DNA of 64,000 bases from NCBI GenBank assembly GCA_963580285.1, contig OY757010.1:75248858-75312857 (forward strand), in the 5' to 3' direction. The translations under genes were made by a program, and so were the position numbers. The notes under the pieces are model-generated. The model was not told where the DNA came from. It did no database searches and was given only the letters and a program-made list of their open reading frames with translations. Below, one piece after another: positions 55,801-64,000 of this stretch (the stretch's first letter is position 1; each line of letters opens with the position of its first letter). Source of the DNA: Lucinisca nassula. Lineage: Eukaryota > Mollusca > Bivalvia > Lucinida > Lucinidae.

Positions 55801-56810
55801 TGGGAGACTACTACACAAAATGGAAGGAAGCATATCCCATTCCTGATCATACTGCACTGACTGTAGCAGACAAAATTGTTTCAGAATTCTTCTGCAGATT
55901 TGGTGTTGCAAAGCAGATACATACAGATCAAGGCCGTGAGTTCGAATCCCATCTATTTTTGCATATCTGTAGACTTTTGGGTATTGCAAAAACTCGGACA
56001 ACGCCCTACAGAGCACAAAGTGACGGCCTTGTAGAAAATTTTAATAAAAGTCTAAAGCAGATGTTGACTAATTTTGTTAATGCGCATCAAAATGATTGGG
56101 ATGACTATCTTCCATTTGTGTTATTAGCCTACAGAAGTACTATCCATGACAGTACAGGGTGTACCCCAAATTTACTCTTTCTATCTAGAGAATTATCTCT
56201 CCCTATAGATTTAATGGCAGGCAATCCTTCAGAAAATCAATGTTTTGAATGTCCAGTTGAGTACGTTGAATGGGTTCGTAACAGCATGGAGAAATGTTTC
56301 AAATTTGTTCAAAATTCTCTTAAAAGGGCCGCCACAAGGCAAAAGAAATATTATGACAGAGGTTTGAAACCTCGTACTTATAATGTTGGAGATTTTGTTT
56401 GGAGATGTTATCCTCCAAATGTTGCTGTTTCTCTTTTGGGAGACTGGATTGGTCCTTATAAAATAACATCAAAATTCTCCAGTGTGACGTACGAAATTCA
56501 ACGCACTCCATTTTCAAAGCCTTTTACGGTACATGTTGACCATCTGAAACCTTATGAGGGTGCTCTGCCACCTTATGAATGGACAGATTCTGCAGATGCC
56601 TCCTGTGATGACAGAGATCTGTCAATGACAACACCCTTATCTTTGGCTGAGGCGAATGATGACAGTGAAGATGGCAGCATTAGCAATGATGATGCTGATA
56701 TCCTGCCCGCTGATGATGCCATATATCAGTCGCCTCAGGCTCAGGTAATGAGAAGGTCTCGATGGGGAAGACCCATACGTCGCCCATGTCCATATTCGCC
56801 AACTTTGTGA
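52743..56810 (+). CDS. pol: pol polyprotein (protease-RT-RNase H-integrase)
   Basis: Replication polyprotein, intact for ~1355 codons. Residues counted from the GTG at 52794 (a counting point, not a proven start): aspartic protease FLIDTGSSVSIL at 39-50 with catalytic D41, and ILGMDFL at 111-117; reverse transcriptase ~320-560 with VDLASGYWQ at 404-412 and the catalytic YLDD at 467-470; RNase H with D615, E658 and D683; a variable linker 735-820; integrase zinc domain H919, H923, C950, C953; catalytic core D985, D1045, E1081 (35 residues between the last two); GPY motif at 1220-1222 with the YEIQ...VHVDHLKPY tail. The C-terminus is acidic, then Arg-rich. No ATG precedes the protease in this frame, which fits expression by frameshift from gag. 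All catalytic residues I can check are present. Confidence 0.96.
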   Translation, partial: SLAELKAETGKLVSAELVAESSASSCDIENRPPIHISPQSCMFANITVGNKSCRFLIDTGSSVSILPKSIFTEIEGDTSQLQKVEQTLSTADGTPMNVIGSMDFEIQINGYDTQLTLVIAGISGVDGILGMDFLSEPGVTINVGQCKLHIQGHTINLFREGNYKCARVKLGQKVIIPPCSEVEVKAQIEGKLGHSDPFIIEPIRLLAKKNLLVARTLIDSNQTETVMSILNLSDKAVRLEKKALVGTIQPVLSIQEAVENNIGENQNSSFSPSLPEHLKCLVQNASEELTSQQKQELEQLLIEYQDVFVGPDGQLGRTDLVKHKIDTGSSDPIKLPPRRASYAQKKIIEEQLDSMLKQDIIEPSNSPYAAPVLLVTKKDGSVRFCIDYRRLNAVTKKDAYPLPRIDTCLESLAGAKWFSTVDLASGYWQCAMDPISKEKTSFATHRGTYSSKVLPFGLCNSPASFVRLMDIVLRGYQWEKCLCYLDDVIIFGSTFEIALKNLKDVLDRYRQANLKIKPSKCTLFQTEVYFLGHIVSSNGIKCDPSKIQKVQGWPVPNTVTELRQFLGLIGYYRRFIPHCSTLSAPLTNLLKKNSKYLWDSNCQHAFEILKEKLVSAPILSYPQYDQGEFVLDTDASLFGLGCVLSQIQDNEERVIAYGSKTLSRSQRRYCTTYRELLAVITFIKEFRHYLWGRHFIIRTDHSSLVWIKNFKEPEGMLARWLTVLDTYDYEIQFRKGTLHGNADSLSRLPHRPCKRGDCPDCCLLKSKQKSNRTVTKQPESSCSQSCSPKLNLVAPIHYSANNQVINSTDGATAQNPEPHSDASVSPSSMQGTPEILPNWLDVWSPDQIKEWQEQDECISKILLLKSQFQDKPPKTEISPYPSMVKTLWSLWETLEVHDGILYSKWITEASPEGYIMQLVAPQTLRSHIFKQLHNSHIAGHMGREKTLMSVRRRFYWPGMSADIRRWCKECNTCAQNKPGPGMGKVPLTQFSVGAPLDVIALDIVGPLKTTENGNSFILVLGDYYTKWKEAYPIPDHTALTVADKIVSEFFCRFGVAKQIHTDQGREFESHLFLHICRLLGIAKTRTTPYRAQSDGLVENFNKSLKQMLTNFVNAHQNDWDDYLPFVLLAYRSTIHDSTGCTPNLLFLSRELSLPIDLMAGNPSENQCFECPVEYVEWVRNSMEKCFKFVQNSLKRAATRQKKYYDRGLKPRTYNVGDFVWRCYPPNVAVSLLGDWIGPYKITSKFSSVTYEIQRTPFSKPFTVHVDHLKPYEGALPPYEWTDSADASCDDRDLSMTTPLSLAEANDDSEDGSISNDDADILPADDAIYQSPQAQVMRRSRWGRPIRRPCPYSPTL

Positions 56811-56982
56811 AAGAATATTGAAGAGCCATAAAATATAGAAGTTGCAGAAAAATTTAGAAAACTTTATTTGATATGTTTCTTATCATCGGAGTAATATGTA
56901 CAAATTATATCCAAGCTAGTTCAATCTGTTCTTCTGTTTGGTCCCTGTCCATTTGGTTAAAAAAAAAAAAAAAAAAAAAAAC

Positions 56983-57535
56983 GGGCTGCACCATACTTTT
57001 GAGCTTGGCTTGGGCTGGCCACCCTCGGGTACTGGTGGAGTGCTTAGACTGTTGGACCTGCTCAAGCGAGGTGATGCTCTTACGTTTTATTGGATATGCC
57101 CCCGCCCATAGGGGCTTGAAGAAATATATGGGCTGCATGATGCTTCCACGCAGAGATGAATCCTGCCCGCACACTAGTACTGGTAAACCGCTTAGAGGAT
57201 CTAAGCCTGTACATGTACCGCAGTGCGAGGCGGACCGTCCATGCTAATAAACCCTATTGGTTTCATTGGGCGACAGGGCTTGAGATGTCATTTCATCTCA
57301 ATGTCGGGTAAAAGTCCCACAAAATTGGAAGCAACGTCTCCAAAATGACCTTTACAGTGTTGACGGGGACGTTAAACCTCAAATCAAACAAAAACAAAAC
57401 GTTTTATTGGATACAATTTTGGAGTAGGGCTTGAGATGTCATTTTAGTATAATGTTAGAAAATAATGATGAAGTTAAGTCTCCTAAATGACCAAAATAGT
57501 GTTGTTGGGGATGTCAAATCTTAATCAATTAATCG
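56983..57535 (+). repeat. SINE-A copy 29, old, split by copy 30
   Basis: Left half 56983-57081 (GGGCTGCACCATACTT ... GCGAGGTGATGC) and right half 57414-57535 (GGGCTTGAGATGTCATTTTAG ... GTTGTTGGGGATGTC). Strongly diverged. Confidence 0.75.
57082..57413 (+). mobile_element. SINE-A copy 30 with 15-bp target duplication
   Basis: Element 57097-57398, full length and close to consensus, flanked by ACGTTTTATTGGATA (57082-57096, 57399-57413). The best example in the window of the element boundaries: starts GCCCCCGCCC after one base, ends in an A-rich CAAACAAAAACAAA tail. Confidence 0.95.
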
Positions 57536-58058
57536 CACAATCCGTTTCTCTTTTGGAAAATATTTTCTAAATTTTATGGTTATGTTGCCAGTAGTAATGT
57601 GCCAGTAACTATCTTACTGCCTTAGAAGTAATTTCACTTTTGTTTTGTAGGATCTTAGCTTTTATATGATCAAACTGGAAAGGTCGACCATGACCGTAGA
57701 GGTGTTGTACATCTCTTGTCAGCTTTTGATTTGCTTAAAGTTGTTTCGTATAACTATGAATGTTGAAATGCTTTCTTGCAGGGGAGTTAACCCAGAACTC
57801 TGCACTGAACAGGCTGGGTCTGGTTGCATGTCCTGCTTAATACAATTTTATTTCAGAATTTTAGATACGCCTGGCAGTTCCTTAGCTCATTTGATTAAGT
57901 TTTTGGTTCCGGTTAAAGAGATGGAAAATTTCTGAATTGGGCCAGGCTATATCAATTTGAGCATTTGATTTTGTAAATGCATTTGTTCTAACTAATTCTT
58001 TGTATTTAACATAGAGAATGCATCCTTGGAATGTATTTTCCTTTGGTTTCAGACCATC

Positions 58059-58757
58059 ATGTCAGATATTCTTGATCTCTACCCTGGCGAGAATGAGACA
58101 CACTTTCTATACGAACATCTCCGACCTATTTGGGACCCTCAGGGAATGGTATGTCATGTACCAGATTGTTCACGCAAGGATCGGATTCCAAGCCTTAGAG
58201 CCTTCATGAGACACTGGCAGGCAGTTCATGTAGCTACTATCACTTTATTTGTCTGCGATCACATGGACTGTCTTGGTGTGCCTGTCTTCACTTCCAAAAA
58301 TGAATTGGTACGGCACATCATGAAGAAACACTCAACAGACCACCCCACAGCTCTTCATCTGGCAGCCATGTACTCCTCCAGGTTGGAGAACAACCACAGA
58401 TATGTCAATCCCAGGGAGAGCCTACCTCCTAAGAGGCTCTCTCCGTCTGCAGAGATGGCTCGACAGTCTGATCGTTTTCGCCGACATCAGCAGATTGGGG
58501 TTATGCCTGACCTGGAAGGCAAGAGTTCAAACCCCATCCATGGCGTCTGTCGGGATGAATATGTAACTTTCGATCCCGACACCTGCATACCAACGGGGAA
58601 GAGGTTCAAGCGACGCCGTCAGGATACAGCCACCGCCACAACTTCTGCTACTGTCACCACTTCCACTTCAGCTACTGCCTTCACTTCTGCCACCGTCTCC
58701 ACTTCTGCATCTGCTACTGTGACTTCCACCGCCATTGGATATTTCTCTGCAATTTAA
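58059..58757 (+). CDS. ORF3: two-zinc-finger protein in env position
   Basis: 232 codons from ATG 58059 (A at -3), just after a strong splice-acceptor-like TTTGGTTTCAG ending at 58052. The frame is open further upstream but has no ATG. Counting from 58026: finger 1 uses C43, C48, H63, H68; finger 2 uses C77, C82, H97, H102; both have the spacing C-x4-C-x14-H-x4-H, longer than the classic C2H2 x12 and x3-5. Then a basic KRLSPSAEMARQSDRFRRH region, a second basic patch KRFKRRR (192-198), and a Thr/Ala/Ser-rich tail. No signal peptide or membrane segment, so it is not an envelope protein. A role in nucleic-acid binding or nuclear targeting is inference; it may be a captured host gene. Confidence 0.7.
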   Translation: MSDILDLYPGENETHFLYEHLRPIWDPQGMVCHVPDCSRKDRIPSLRAFMRHWQAVHVATITLFVCDHMDCLGVPVFTSKNELVRHIMKKHSTDHPTALHLAAMYSSRLENNHRYVNPRESLPPKRLSPSAEMARQSDRFRRHQQIGVMPDLEGKSSNPIHGVCRDEYVTFDPDTCIPTGKRFKRRRQDTATATTSATVTTSTSATAFTSATVSTSASATVTSTAIGYFSAI

Positions 58758-59620
58758 ATTAGAACTTTTATGCATAAGGATTTTTGTGACATTTATTCTT
58801 GAAATTTTACTAAGTTACTTCTTTGGAATTGATTTGTTTCATATTAGTTAAAATTGTTTTCTACTGCTGTTGATTTTGGGTAACTTTTAGTATTTTTGTA
58901 TATCTGAAATTCTAAGATTTGATCTCTGTTTGCTTTTATTATTTTAGAAAATTCAACAGTTTTTTTAAAAAAAAAAAAAAATATATACACTTCTGATATT
59001 TTGGGGCTCATCTCTGTCATAGAAAGGGGGTTTTAAAGCCTTTCAATCCTCTTTATGTGACAGAGTATATTCTACACAGGTGTTGATATCATGGATCCAT
59101 TTATGATCGGCCAGTGTGTTACTTTTCATTTTTGAAAATGTTGTACATATGTTTCATCAGTTTGATGAAGTACGTGAACCAGTTCATTTGTTGTTGTTGT
59201 TGTATATCTATAAGGCATTTTATCGCTGCCTATAGTCACCTATAGTTCATTTATTTATTATTTAGTTAGGTTTATTTAGTCTGTCTGTCATAAAATACTT
59301 TTGAGGATCCCAGGAAACATCCGTTACTCCGGAACACATTTGCGCAAGAAAACAAAAATATCATTGTTGTCTTTAATCTTTTGTTTCTAGTTTTTGACAA
59401 CATCACTCTTGCACATTTGTGTTCAGGAGTTATTTAGCCTCAAGTGAATAAATGTAATTGTCAATTTTTTTTGTCATTATTTGTGTGATAAATCTTTATT
59501 TTTTTCTAGATATATTTATAATAAGTGTTACTTTAAGACTTATAATGAGTGTTACTTTAAGACTTTATAAGTCATTATTATTTAGATGTTGACTTCATGT
59601 ATTCGAATTACATTCAGTCT
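58758..59620. other. Retrotransposon 3' untranslated region
   Basis: AT-rich. Holds an A-run near 58967-58983 and a small tandem repeat of GTGTTACTTTAAGACTT (59525-59565). No further ORF. Confidence 0.7.
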
Positions 59621-59634
59621 TAAGGGTAGGGGAG
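59621..59634 (+). promoter_or_regulatory. Polypurine tract
   Basis: TAAGGGTAGGGGAG immediately before the 3' LTR: the usual plus-strand primer site. Confidence 0.85.
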
Positions 59635-60528
59635 TGCAACGGGAGAGCTTTATTTGTCCATTTAGTTGCCGAAATTTGTCCCGTTTTTCTTGGCAAATAA
59701 AAATCAAAAATGAGTTCCTTTAAGAGCCGAAACTTTGGCTTCCCTCATTTCGCCGTTTCGTGCCCCCTGACCGTATTGTCCCTATAAACCTAAATGTTAC
59801 CTTGTATTATCCCTGTTAACGGCGAAATTATTAATCTAGCTTCCTCTTTTGTCGTTTGCATTTCCTGCTCCTCCGTCCGCCATTACTGTTTGACGTTACC
59901 GTCCTTGAACTTCCTCATCGATTGGCTGTTTCGGCTTTTATTAATAATCAGGCATTCTGATTGGCCAGTCGTGTTTCCACTGGGTATAAAAGGCGAGTTG
60001 ACAATTATTTTGTCGCACTGGATTCAAATCGAGCTACTCGACCAAACCCATTGCCAGCTCTCTCTCTTGGCGGACGCTAATTTGGAAGCAAAGTGAGTTT
60101 CTCATTACTTCCATGAGGCGTCTGTCCTTCTCTTATGTTTAGGCTCAAAATCTAAAAAGGGGGGTGGATTTCATTAGGCTGTAAGGCACTTAGTTTAGAA
60201 ACACAAACAAGGGTGGTTATTAGAAAGTAGGCCCAGAGGTTCCAGCCCCACGGTGGGTCCCGTCCCCGTTGCACTATCAGTACTGTGTATCATTTAGTCT
60301 TGTCTGCTTTCATGTACTTATTTACGGTTCACGGTAAAAGATAGAAATCAATTTGTCGTTTTTCTCTCTGTCGTTTAGCCATCATGTCCTGGTAAAAAAG
60401 AACCTGGGTGTAATAGAGACGGCAAGGGGTGACTCGAACCTGTCACCTTTTTCCATCTCTGCCCCGGCATCGGCATAATCCCGACCGGGTCTTGAGTGAG
60501 CGCACAAAAGGGGTGCGACCCCGTTACA
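59635..60528 (+). repeat. 3' LTR (894 bp)
   Basis: Compared with the 5' LTR by eye: C/T at the 16th base or so, A/T near 60007, G-run of 6 rather than 11, and 30 bases (59697-59726) in place of two. The rest is identical. The new patch creates AATAAA at 59696-59701, within U3. Confidence 0.95.
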
Positions 60529-60532
60529 ACAG

Positions 60533-60665
60533 AAAGACTAATTCTGAAAAGAAAACAAAACTCTGGGACTATTTTCCTACGCGCTTATGCAACTGGTTTG
60601 AGATTTTACTCTTTCATCCCTGTGTTTCTCGCTTTAAATATATTCTTATTGAAAGGGATTTCTGA
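60533..60665 (+). other. Possible exon 3' part after the LTR element
   Basis: Open frame NSEKKTKLWDYFPTRLCNWF and onwards to a stop near 60665, with protein-like composition (W, Y, F, C, K). In frame with 50202-50290 once the insertion and one ACAG are discounted. Unknown product. Confidence 0.3.
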
Positions 60666-62016
60666 GTAGTTCACTGACATGATGGCAAACAGTGAACATG
60701 TAGATTCTGGCGAGACGTGCTAGCTATGTGCCGTCTTATCAGGATCTGCAAGGTTTGCATAGATACAGTGTATTACTGCCTCGGCGTCTGCACCGGTCTA
60801 CAGGGTTAAATGGGCTAGGTCGCTTCCCTGTGTTTATCTGCGGCCAACTAAACTACACTATGTATCCTTTACTGACCGACACATCGAACACAGTTATTCA
60901 CCTGCATGCTTTCGAGAGCCCCAAATACAAAATATGTGTCGTTTAAGGCTTAAGCTGTGAGTTTTAAATCAAGTTTCGTACTTTTAGCAAATAGTGAAGA
61001 CACCGATCAGACGCAACATTCTGTGGCCTCTAATCTGGGTTTCCGAATGTCCCAGTATTGAAACAATTGGCATGTATGAGTTAATGTACAGGTTGGAATA
61101 AACGTATTTTAATTCGCCTTGGGTAGACAGTCTGAAGTTCGCTAAACGTGTTATAATGTCTAAATCAAATGGTTTAAAAATGATCTTTTTCTTTTTCGTC
61201 AAGTTATTCTCCTCTTTAAGTCCCCACGCCAGAAGGAACATAGGTCCGAGAGGCTGCACAACATATGCGCATCCTCGTATCAACGCGACGTTGATGCGAA
61301 GCTGCTATGACGTCATGTGCCCACTAGGAGAACTTCTCTGTAAGATTATTAGCAGATGATACTCGTAGAAGCACAGGTTTTACCATGAAGAAATTAGCAG
61401 ACACGTTTATCTTTCTTCGATCTTTCTTCCTTCTTTTTGTTGGGATGGTTGGGTAAGGCAAAGGTGATGTGTATCTTGTGTCACTGGGGAGTCCAGCTGA
61501 TACTGACTTACATTTGGGCAAGGCCTGTTGTCCTTGCAGCAGGTAACGGTAGAGAGGGGGGAGGGGTGTTGTTATTTCTTCTGTTTCTACACTTCCATTC
61601 ATTTTCCTCTTTCTCATCTGTCCCTCCCTTTCATCTCCTCTATCTCTTCCATCTCTTTTCTCCCTTTCTCTTGGAGAAGAGAAATATGATCCACAAGGGT
61701 TGACCTGTCGTTACACTCTACACAATCGACGAATCATCTTTTTCTTCGTCGAAATTTTTTAACCCACTCGGACTTTCTCAACAAAATATCTTGATAAGTG
61801 CTTGATCTGCGACTGACATTGTTATCATAATAATTATTCCTCATAAATCAACTTTCCTCAGTACTTTAAGTACTTTGATTCTATTACATGTTCAACAAAG
61901 AACTGAACGACTTATGCATAGCATCCTAAATATGGTACATTGGCAAAATTGTAGACCCATGTGAGACGCCACCCAATGGTTTAGGCTGTTTGCTAAAAGT
62001 ACATGTATAGGCATTA
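60666..62016. other. Mostly unassigned; one H-type hairpin
   Basis: An H-type imperfect hairpin lies at 60984-61050 (AGCAAATAGTGAAGACACC ... GGTTTCCGAATGTCCC). 61437-61700 is a T/C-rich stretch with a plus-strand open frame whose wording (CHWGVQLILTYIWARP, LLYLFHLFSPF) I associate with a repeat translated in many mollusc predictions; weak evidence. No gene called. Confidence 0.35.
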
Positions 62017-62347
62017 TACAGTCGAACTTCAATGGCTCGAACACCTTTGGGACTTCGAAAATCTGTTCGAAACAGGGGTAGTTCGAGCCACTGAGGTTAC
62101 TGTCAGGAGGCAAAACGAGATACTTTTAGACATCTTTTCGGTGTTCTATAATGAATATGTATGCTGTGTTTACTCATTAGAATCTAATGAGTACACACAG
62201 CATGCATTTGCAAGATAAAAGACTAAAATCTCCTTAATCATCCCCAACTATTTCTTATGTAGAGGATTTCGCTAGGGCTCAAGAATGGGTTCGACTCATC
62301 CATGGTAAACGAGCCATCGGTGTTCGAGCCATCGAAGTTCTACTGTA
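62017..62347 (+). mobile_element. MITE-P3 copy 5, palindrome tip deleted
   Basis: Element 62019-62345 between TA. The palindrome is reduced to ACTCATTAGAATCTAATGAGT: the 20-odd bases at the tip are gone symmetrically. Confidence 0.87.
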
Positions 62348-62872
62348 TGTATGATTTGCAACAAATAAAACCAATCTGACACTCCGAACTTGAAAATGGA
62401 TTCGTCCCAAACTACTTCTATTAGACATGCACGAATAATTTCCTAAAAAAAACAAAAAAAAACATTGATTACGACATAGGTCATATGAGAAAGATGATTA
62501 CAATATGGTAATAATAGTCCCATGCGAGTAATAACGGTAACATTGTGTAATTCACTGCAGCAGGAGAATTGTTCCATAATTCTAATTATTAATTGAGACG
62601 GCGCACGACAAAACGTACAGTTCTTTTGCGAGCAGCAAAGACTCAGATCGGTTATCTTATATCTAGATAACTTCTGTAGACAAGGAATATTATGAATAAA
62701 TGAAAACATACTACTTTGGGTTATGTTCGGCATGAATCGTAAATGGAAAAATGTTTCGACTTTGAAGGAACTATTACACTTTCATGAAAGCCAGTAAATC
62801 TGTTTTTTGTTGTTTGTTTTGTTTGTTTGTTTTCAAAACATTTTCGTGTCCTGTACGAACAGGGGTCTGCTT

Positions 62873-63089
62873 TTAACCCTGGTCATGCTGAGCCCAGATA
62901 TGTCTTATCTTTTAAACAATGTAGATCCAGATCAGATGGCTTCTGAAGTAGCCATCTGATCAGGATCTTCATTGTTTGTCATTCAGATTGTGATTTTTTT
63001 TTTGCAATAATTTGCATCAAGTAATCTGATAAGTTGATTATCAGTAGTGGCTGTGGCATATTTAACTATTCAGCAGGGCAAGGGTTAAA
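62873..63089 (+). mobile_element. MITE-H copy 2
   Basis: Ends TTTAACCCTGGTCATGCTG and CAGCAGGGCAAGGGTTAAA. Hairpin 62917-62982 with arms AGATCAGATGGCTTC / GAAGTAGCCATCTGATC. Confidence 0.78.
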
Positions 63090-63156
63090 GGAAAGACTTT
63101 GCTCGCACGGCACAAATTCTTTTCTTTCTTTAAAATTCTTTACTTTAGGAGTAGAT

Positions 63157-63557
63157 CATTATGAAAATTTAACCAGCAAAAATATATTAAAATTTTTGGA
63201 TAAAAAAAATTGATATTATTTTCATATTTCTGCTCAAAACATAGATTGTAGGTACTCGTTAGACACAGTACCCGCTCTTTTGATTTTAAGTTGAAATAAG
63301 ACGAAATAATGTATATCCCTGTAAACCCCAGTTTTACTATATAAAAGTGGGGTTTAAGGGGTTAAAATTATGTAGGTTTGTTTTCGTCAAAGATTGTTGG
63401 TACTCGTTAGAACCGCCTCGATGAGGCGGTTTTAACGAGTACCCACAATCTATTGTTTTAGCAAAAATAAGAAAAATATCAGAACATTTCATCTTAAAAT
63501 GTTCATTTTTGGGCGATAAAGGGTGCAATGTATTTGTATAGGCGTAGTTTCGTAATG
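63157..63557. repeat. Two joined MITE-P1 copies, head to head
   Basis: 63157-63386 is a plus-oriented copy with its palindrome mostly deleted (GTACTCGTTAGACACAG). It runs into a minus-oriented copy with palindrome 63389-63456 and right end TATAGGCGTAGTTTCGTAATG. Confidence 0.75.
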
Positions 63558-63563
63558 CATGAC

Positions 63564-63780
63564 GTTTTAACCCTTCTCTTGCTGAATATTCAGATTAGCC
63601 ACACCCATTTCTGACTTTGAACCAATCAGATTACTTGATGCAACTTATTCCCACAAATTCATAAATTGAATGTCAAACAGTGTAGATCCTGATCAGATGG
63701 CTTCTTCAGAAGCCATCTGATCTGGATCTACACTGTTTCCAAAGATCGGGGTTGTCGTGAACAGCAAGATAAGCGTTAAC
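63564..63780 (+). mobile_element. MITE-H copy 3, best preserved
   Basis: Ends TTTTAACCCTTCTCTTGCTG and CAGCAAGATAAGCGTTAAC. Hairpin 63675-63742, arms CAGTGTAGATCCTGATCAGA and onwards, one mismatch, TTCTTCAGAA tip. Confidence 0.85.
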
Positions 63781-64000
63781 AGGAAGGTTCGAAAGTTGTT
63801 TTCTCTGATCTGGGTGTGTGCTGCTATCTTAGTTGCTGAAATTGCGCAGATTATCCCAGAACAAGGAAGTTTACTGGACAAAACTATACTTCAAATATTG
63901 CTTGATTTGTCTTTCTTTGGGTGCGCATGTTACGTAATAAAAGTAAGCACTGTTTCGGTCGATTGCCCTGGAATTGGTCCTGTTTTTTGCGAGGACCCAG

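Larger units (their letters stand above)
56811..58052. other. Spacer between pol and ORF3
   Basis: Non-coding part of the retrotransposon. Contains a 23-base A run (56959-56981), an old SINE-A copy split by a young one, and an AT-rich stretch ending in the pyrimidine-rich acceptor TTTTCCTTTGGTTTCAG (58036-58052). Confidence 0.7.
50287..60532 (+). mobile_element. Full-length Ty3/gypsy-type LTR retrotransposon
   Basis: Element 50291-60528 (10,238 bp), flanked by the 4-bp target duplication ACAG (50287-50290, 60529-60532). Order: LTR, primer-binding site, gag, pol (protease-RT-RNase H-integrase), a spacer with SINE-A insertions, a zinc-finger ORF, polypurine tract, LTR. RT before integrase marks the Ty3/gypsy arrangement. 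Near-identical LTRs and an intact pol show recent insertion; gag contains in-frame TAG codons. Confidence 0.95.

Overview
This window is eukaryotic, AT-rich, intron-poor and dominated by repeats. The mix points to a marine invertebrate, most probably a bivalve mollusc: dense tRNA-headed SINEs ending in GTTAAAC...(CAAA)n tails, Penelope-like retroelement debris, many palindromic MITEs, CCGTCCG-type repeats and long (CA)n, (GA)n and (TTC)n runs. I cannot name the species. I see no complete host gene. The only long, well-supported coding sequence belongs to one retrotransposon.

Layout. Positions 1-12,000 hold nested SINEs, a palindromic GATATC satellite (1258-1605), a Penelope 3' end, and the first MITEs built around a recurrent palindrome. 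A 4.59-kb element (12114-16703) follows, with 90-bp terminal inverted repeats starting CACAGTA and a perfect 5-bp target duplication; it has filled up with SINEs, ~140-bp tandem repeats and a Tc1/mariner transposase fragment. Positions 17,000-50,000 carry Penelope fragments (17 kb, 34 kb, 47.5 kb), interleaved inverted repeats (19.5-20.8 kb), foldbacks, tandem palindromes (37.4-37.8 kb), some 20 further copies of the commonest SINE (called A here), and MITEs of several terminal types (P1, P2, P3, H, Q).

A full-length Ty3/gypsy-type LTR retrotransposon occupies 50291-60528, flanked by ACAG. Its LTRs differ by two substitutions, one G-run length change and one 30-nt replacement, so it is young. 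It encodes gag, an overlapping intact pol (protease, RT, RNase H, integrase, GPY/F tail) and, in the env position, a third ORF with two identically spaced zinc fingers. Gag is oddly broken by two in-frame TAG codons while pol is intact; the gag-pol overlap looks like a -1 frameshift site. From 60.5 kb to the end lie unremarkable sequence and more MITEs.

The most unusual pattern is a ~50-75 bp near-perfect palindrome present in about 20 copies. It sits inside MITEs with two unrelated kinds of terminus, and three arm positions that differ between the versions have changed in a matched way on both arms. All repeat calls are by eye; family names A, B, C, D, P1-P3, H, Q are local labels. Strand for SINEs is the strand that reads towards the (CAAA)n tail.
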